DNA of 64,000 nucleotides from Lachnospiraceae bacterium (lineage in GTDB: Bacteria > Bacillota > Clostridia > Lachnospirales > Lachnospiraceae), in contig CAJTDL010000001.1 of the NCBI GenBank assembly GCA_910575035.1, positions 62,001-126,000 on the forward strand, given 5' to 3'. The translations under genes and the position numbers were made by a program. The notes beneath the pieces were generated by a model, which searched no databases, had not been told where the DNA came from, and worked only from the letters and a program-made list of their open reading frames with translations. This document shows, one piece after another, positions 59,482 through 64,000 of this stretch (position 1 is its first letter; each line of letters begins with the position of its first letter).

Positions 59482-62400
59482 ATGAAGAGTTTTACACAGC
59501 CCCTTCTGGGCTTAAAAGAATATGTGGATCTGAAAAGCCAACTAAAAAAAGCCAAAAATGAAGTCTTGCAGGTTTCTGGGTGTATTGATACCCAGAAGCC
59601 TCATTTCATCTATAGTCTTTTAGACGAGAACGAAAGCGCCATCCTGGTTACTTTCCAGGAGCAGAATGCCAAGGAACTATATGAAGCTTACCGTTTTTTT
59701 GATAAGCAGGCCGTCTATTATCCTGCCCGGGATGTCTTGTTCTACCAATCAGATATCCGTGGAAACCTCCTGACTGCACAGCGCCTCACTGCGGTAAAAG
59801 CCATCCTGGAACAGCCCCATGCCACAGTCATTACCACATTTGATGCATTGATGGACCGCATGGTTCCCATAGAGCAGGTGCAAAGGAGTGTCCTGACCTA
59901 TCATCTTGGGGATTCCCTGGAGATAGATGCCATAAAGGCGCGCCTGGTCCAAATGGGTTATGAACGCAATTACCAGGTGGAGGCTGCAGGCCAGTTTGCC
60001 GTGCGGGGCGGCATTCTGGATATTTTTCCTCTGACAGAGGAAAACCCTTACCGAATTGAACTGTGGGGAGATGAGATTGACTCTATGCGCAGTTTTGACC
60101 CAGAGAGCCAGCGTTCTATTGAGAATCTGGAGCAGGTGCGTATTTACCCGGCCTGTGAAGTACCGTTGTTTCCGGAAATAATGGAAAAAGGATTAAAAAA
60201 GCTGCAAAAGGATGGAAAGGATTTATACGAAACCTTCCGAAAGGAGATGAAAACGGAGGAAGCCTATCGGGTTAAGTCTATGGTGGATTCTGTTACAGAG
60301 GAAATCCAGGAGCTTGGGCACAGTGGCAGTATAGACAGCCTGCTTACTTATTTTCTGGATGAGACGTCTTCCCTGTTTGATTATTTCCCAGAGGGAATGG
60401 CATTATTCCTGGATGAGCCTGCCAGGCTGGCGGAAAAGGGCAGGGTGGTGGAGCAGGAGTTTTTGGAAAGCATGGCGCATCGGCTGGAAAAGGGTTATAT
60501 TCTGCCAGGGCAGATGGAAGCCTTGTATCCATGGGAGGAGGTGTTTGCCAGGGCAGGGCGCCAGAAATGCGTGGCGCTTACTACCTTGGACATGCGGCTG
60601 GAAAATTTGGAGGCAAAGCATTGTTATGCTGTTTCTGCCAGGTCTGTGAACTCTTATAACCGCAGCTTTGAGATGCTGGTCAAGGATCTGAAGCAGTATA
60701 AAAAGAATAAGTATCAGGTGGTTCTTTTGTCAGGCTCCCGTACCCGGGCAAAGAATCTTGCCGCAGACCTGCAGCAGGAAGGGCTGAGCTGCTTTTACAG
60801 CGAGGATTATGGCCATCTGGTGCAGCCAGGGGAAGTAATGGTGGCCTATGGCAAGCTGCGCAAAGGGTTTGAATATCCAGAGATTCGGTTTTCCATTATT
60901 TCGGAAAGCGATATTTTTGGCGGGGAGCCAAAGAAAAAGAAGAAACGCAAGGTTTATGAAGGGGAAAAGATTCAGAGCTTTACGGATCTGAACATAGGGG
61001 ATTATGTGGTGCATGAGCGTTATGGCGTGGGCATTTACCGCGGCATTGAAAAGGTGGAGATCCAAAAGACTGCCAAGGACTATGTAAAGATTGAATATGA
61101 TAAGGGCAGCACCCTTTATGTGCTGGCGACCCAATTGGACGCGCTCCAGAAATATGCTGGCGCAGAGGCGAAGCGGCCGAAGCTCAACCGCCTGGATGGG
61201 CAGGAATGGTCAAAAACGAAAAATCGGGTGAAAGGCGCAGTCAAAGAGATTGCGAAGGATTTGGTGGAGCTTTATGCCGCCAGGCAGCAGACAGAGGGGT
61301 ATTGTTATGGGGAGGATACCGTATGGCAGCGGGAGTTTGAGGAATTGTTTCCCTTTGAAGAAACAGAGGATCAGGAGCTGGCCATTGAAGCCACAAAGCG
61401 GGATATGGAGAGCAAGAAGGTGATGGACCGCCTGATCTGCGGGGATGTGGGGTATGGCAAGACAGAAATTGCTATTCGGGCGGCCTTTAAGGCAGTGCAG
61501 GAAAGCAAGCAGGTGGTTTACCTGGTGCCTACCACGATACTGGCGCAGCAGCATTACAATACCTTTCTCCAGCGTATGAAGGATTTTCCGGTGCGGATTG
61601 ATTTGATGTGCCGGTTTTGTACAAGTGCGCAGATCAAAAAGACGGTGGAGGATTTAAAGCGGGGGCTGGTGGATATTGTGATCGGCACGCATCGGGTTCT
61701 TTCTAAGGATGTGGAATTTAAGGATCTGGGGCTTTTGGTGATTGACGAGGAGCAGCGGTTTGGCGTGACCCATAAGGAAAAGATCAAGCGGCTGAAAAAA
61801 AATGTGGATGTACTGACATTGACCGCTACGCCTATCCCCCGGACACTCCATATGAGCCTGATTGGGATCCGGGACATGAGTGTGCTGGAGGAGCCCCCTA
61901 TGGACCGTGTGCCGATTCAGACTTACGTAATGGAATACAATGAGGAGATTGTCCGGGAGGCAATCAGCCGTGAGCTGTCCAGGGAGGGGCAGGTTTATTA
62001 TGTATTTAACCGGGTAAATCAGATCGCGGAGGTGACTGCCCAGGTGGCAAAGCTGGTGCCGGAGGCAAATGTGGCCTTTGCCCATGGGCAGATGAAGGAG
62101 CGGGAATTGGAAAATATTATGTACCAGTTTATCAATGGGGAAATTGATGTGCTGGTGTCTACGACAATCATTGAGACTGGGCTGGATATTTCCAATGTGA
62201 ATACTATGATTATCCACGATGCCGACAATATGGGGCTCTCCCAGCTCTATCAGCTTCGGGGGCGTGTGGGGCGTTCCAGCCGCACATCCTATGCATTTTT
62301 GATGTACCGAAGGAACAAGATGCTGAAGGAGGTGGCGGAGAAGCGGCTGTCTGCCATTAAGGAATTTACAGAATTGGGCAGCGGCTTTAAGATTGCCATG

Positions 62401-63039
62401 CGGGATTTGGAAATCCGGGGCGCAGGCAACCTGCTGGGGGCGCAGCAGCATGGGCATATGGAAGCGGTGGGCTATGACCTGTATTGTAAAATGCTGAATG
62501 AGGCTGTAAAATCTTTTAAAGGGGAGGCTCCCCAGGAGCAGTTTGATACTTCTGTTGAATTGGAAATAGACGCCTTTATTCCAGTTTCTTATATTCCAAA
62601 TGAATTTCAGAAGCTGGAAGTCTACAAACGGATTGCAGTGGCTGAGGGGCAGGAGGAAAGCGAGGAAATCCTGGAGGAGCTGATCGACCGTTTTGGGGAG
62701 CCGCCAAAATCTGTGCAGAACCTTTTGGAAATTGCCTGCCTGAAAGCGAAGGCGCACCAGTGCTATTTTACGGAAATTAAGGAAATAGGGGGGAAAATCC
62801 GGTTCACCTTTTACGCCCAGGCGAAAATTTATCTGCCCAATATTACCCGGATTGTGGAACTTTACAAAGGGGCGCTGCAGTTTGTCCGGGATTCCCAAAT
62901 GCCATGTTTGGAATATAGGAAAGAAGATTCTGGAAAAAAGAAGGGGATAAGTGCCCTGGAGGCGGTTGGAAAAATTTTGGAGGATGTGTGGGAACTGCTG
63001 GTGGAAAAAGTTACCATTCACGGTTCAGGAATGCGCTGA
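59482..63039 (+). CDS. mfd: Transcription-repair coupling factor Mfd
   Basis: A 1185-residue Mfd. The UvrB-like module is at the N-terminus, a CarD-like RNA polymerase interaction domain follows (FTDLNIGDYVVHERYGVGIYRGIEKV), then a RecG-like helicase with Walker A ICGDVGYGKTEIA (about residues 653-664), DEEQRFGV (about 755) and TATPIPRTLHMSL, and a C-terminal TRCF domain (VELEIDAFIPVSYIPNEFQKLEVYKRI). The ATG at 59482 follows TGGAGG by 5 bases. It displaces stalled RNA polymerase and recruits UvrA. It is 34 bases after pth. Confidence 0.97.
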   Translation: MKSFTQPLLGLKEYVDLKSQLKKAKNEVLQVSGCIDTQKPHFIYSLLDENESAILVTFQEQNAKELYEAYRFFDKQAVYYPARDVLFYQSDIRGNLLTAQRLTAVKAILEQPHATVITTFDALMDRMVPIEQVQRSVLTYHLGDSLEIDAIKARLVQMGYERNYQVEAAGQFAVRGGILDIFPLTEENPYRIELWGDEIDSMRSFDPESQRSIENLEQVRIYPACEVPLFPEIMEKGLKKLQKDGKDLYETFRKEMKTEEAYRVKSMVDSVTEEIQELGHSGSIDSLLTYFLDETSSLFDYFPEGMALFLDEPARLAEKGRVVEQEFLESMAHRLEKGYILPGQMEALYPWEEVFARAGRQKCVALTTLDMRLENLEAKHCYAVSARSVNSYNRSFEMLVKDLKQYKKNKYQVVLLSGSRTRAKNLAADLQQEGLSCFYSEDYGHLVQPGEVMVAYGKLRKGFEYPEIRFSIISESDIFGGEPKKKKKRKVYEGEKIQSFTDLNIGDYVVHERYGVGIYRGIEKVEIQKTAKDYVKIEYDKGSTLYVLATQLDALQKYAGAEAKRPKLNRLDGQEWSKTKNRVKGAVKEIAKDLVELYAARQQTEGYCYGEDTVWQREFEELFPFEETEDQELAIEATKRDMESKKVMDRLICGDVGYGKTEIAIRAAFKAVQESKQVVYLVPTTILAQQHYNTFLQRMKDFPVRIDLMCRFCTSAQIKKTVEDLKRGLVDIVIGTHRVLSKDVEFKDLGLLVIDEEQRFGVTHKEKIKRLKKNVDVLTLTATPIPRTLHMSLIGIRDMSVLEEPPMDRVPIQTYVMEYNEEIVREAISRELSREGQVYYVFNRVNQIAEVTAQVAKLVPEANVAFAHGQMKERELENIMYQFINGEIDVLVSTTIIETGLDISNVNTMIIHDADNMGLSQLYQLRGRVGRSSRTSYAFLMYRRNKMLKEVAEKRLSAIKEFTELGSGFKIAMRDLEIRGAGNLLGAQQHGHMEAVGYDLYCKMLNEAVKSFKGEAPQEQFDTSVELEIDAFIPVSYIPNEFQKLEVYKRIAVAEGQEESEEILEELIDRFGEPPKSVQNLLEIACLKAKAHQCYFTEIKEIGGKIRFTFYAQAKIYLPNITRIVELYKGALQFVRDSQMPCLEYRKEDSGKKKGISALEAVGKILEDVWELLVEKVTIHGSGMR

Positions 63040-63315
63040 ACTGTGCATTCCGTGAGAATATGATTCAGGGGTGATGGCGGTTTTTGCGGAGCAAGACTAT
63101 AAATACCGTCCATAATTGCTATTATGAGCGGCTTTCAGGCCGTGAATGGTAACTGGAAAAGTGAAAAATCAGTGAAAAACCGTAAAAATAGTTGATACCA
63201 TACCCAAAAAGAATTATAATAAAACCAATGTGCTGCGTGATCTGGCCAATTTTTCAGATGCGGCTCCGGCGTACCCGGGTATCTTAAAAAGAAAAGGAAT
63301 ACAGAGGAGGATATT

Positions 63316-64000
63316 ATGAAAGCAAAAAAAATCATGCCGCTTTTGCTGGCGGCTGCCATGGGCATTTCTGTAATGACAGGCTGTGGGAATGCAATTGATG
63401 GAAATAAGGCGGGGGCAACCCTGGAAGGGGAAGAAATCCCATTAGGGCTTATGAACTTTATTGCAAGGTATCAGCAGGCGGTTTATGACGGGCAATTGGG
63501 CACAATGTTTGGGAACACCATGTGGACGCAGGATCTGATGGGGGAAGGGACAAACATGCAGACCTCTGTGAAAAATCAGGTGACAGAGAACATTGAAATA
63601 CTGTACTTGCTGGAAGACCATATGGCAGACTATAATGTAGAGATTACAGAGGAAGAGTTGGCCAAAATGGATGAGGCGGCAGAGAAATTCATGTCTGACA
63701 ACACACAGGCGGCAATCCGCCAGATTGGCGCTACTAAAGAGTATGTGAAAGAAATGCTTCGCCTGAACACAATCCAGGTAAAAATGAGGGCAGAAATGGA
63801 CAAGGAAGTGGATACAGAGGTTTCCGATGAAGAAGCGGCGCAGAAGACTATTTCCTATGTGCAGGTGAATAACCATGCCAAAACAGATGAGGATGGGAAT
63901 ACCGTGGAGTATACAGAGGAAGAGAAGGCAAACCTTTTAACAGAGGTAGAGGCATTTGCGGCAAATGCAGAAGACGATTTTTCGGCAGCAGCTGAGACGG
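63316..64000 (+). CDS. prsA: PrsA/SurA-like foldase lipoprotein (3' end outside window)
   Basis: A reading frame of 228 codons that runs off the right edge. The start has a lipoprotein signal: MKAKKIMPLLLAAAMGISVMTGCGN with the lipobox MTGC. After cleavage the N-terminal domain is helical (NFIARYQQAVYDGQLG, TEELYLL...), as in SurA_N/PrsA foldases, and a parvulin domain would follow outside the window. AGGAGG precedes the ATG. The preceding gap 63040-63315 holds no gene I can support. Confidence 0.82.
   Translation, partial: MKAKKIMPLLLAAAMGISVMTGCGNAIDGNKAGATLEGEEIPLGLMNFIARYQQAVYDGQLGTMFGNTMWTQDLMGEGTNMQTSVKNQVTENIEILYLLEDHMADYNVEITEEELAKMDEAAEKFMSDNTQAAIRQIGATKEYVKEMLRLNTIQVKMRAEMDKEVDTEVSDEEAAQKTISYVQVNNHAKTDEDGNTVEYTEEEKANLLTEVEAFAANAEDDFSAAAET

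Noticed and set aside
61654-63021. A 455-codon minus-strand ORF
   Set aside because: It lies entirely inside mfd in another frame and shows no domain; mfd is intact.

Overview
The window looks like a chromosome segment of an anaerobic, motile, probably spore-forming Firmicute, most likely of the Lachnospiraceae. Supporting signs are strong AGGAGG-type ribosome binding sites, a Gram-positive style sigma-28 flagellin promoter with a CsrA-type leader, a LysM-GH18 protein of the spore-coat hydrolase type, tRNAs without an encoded CCA end, and a DUF6431 gene. The family name is inferred from gene content and style; no database was searched.

Layout. (1) 1-5991: a RADAR-type antiphage operon whose first gene runs off the left edge: rdrA (ATPase), rdrB (adenosine deaminase-like) and a SLATT-like two-helix membrane protein. 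(2) 6061-9853: flagellin with a sigma-28 promoter and structured leader, a small unknown protein, and a Maf/DUF115 flagellin glycosyltransferase. (3) 10130-30911: about 20 kb of same-strand sugar genes. They include RfbF and RfbG (CDP-6-deoxy-4-ketohexose), a ThDP-dependent carboligase, a reductase/epimerase, an FkbM methyltransferase, two NeuB-type synthases with NeuC, an aminotransferase, and a FemAB-like and a GNAT transferase. An acyl module is embedded in the cluster: ACP, FabZ-like dehydratase, LuxE, LuxC and an AMP-forming ligase. Together these probably build and attach an elaborate flagellin glycan. (4) 30990-39331: terminator, promoter, long leader, then a second, diverged RADAR operon preceded by a TPR-like gene. 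Its SLATT gene is split by a frameshift at an A7 run. (5) 39365-46951: a terminator, then a separately promoted gene for a 2490-residue protein joining a CHC2 zinc finger, a TOPRIM primase domain, a reverse transcriptase and a C-terminal nitrilase domain. (6) 46952-51040: transposase debris, a DUF6431 gene, a degenerate 34-37 bp tandem repeat, three paralogous XRE regulators and structured intergenic DNA. (7) 51203-64000: housekeeping DNA: tex, six tRNAs, a Dabb protein, a GH18 protein, a TauE-type transporter with a possible Cys-rich leader peptide, uppP, pth, mfd and a partial foldase lipoprotein.

The most unusual object is the primase-RT-nitrilase protein next to RADAR. RT-nitrilase fusions are known as defence-associated RTs of the DRT class 1 / UG type. 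The additional N-terminal CHC2 and TOPRIM domains suggest an RT that could make its own primer. RADAR operons on both sides of the flagellar glycan locus suggest a defence island nested with surface-variation genes. The window also has two homopolymer frameshifts (T8 in a deacetylase, A7 in the SLATT gene) that could be phase-variable switches, slippage sites, decay or sequencing errors.
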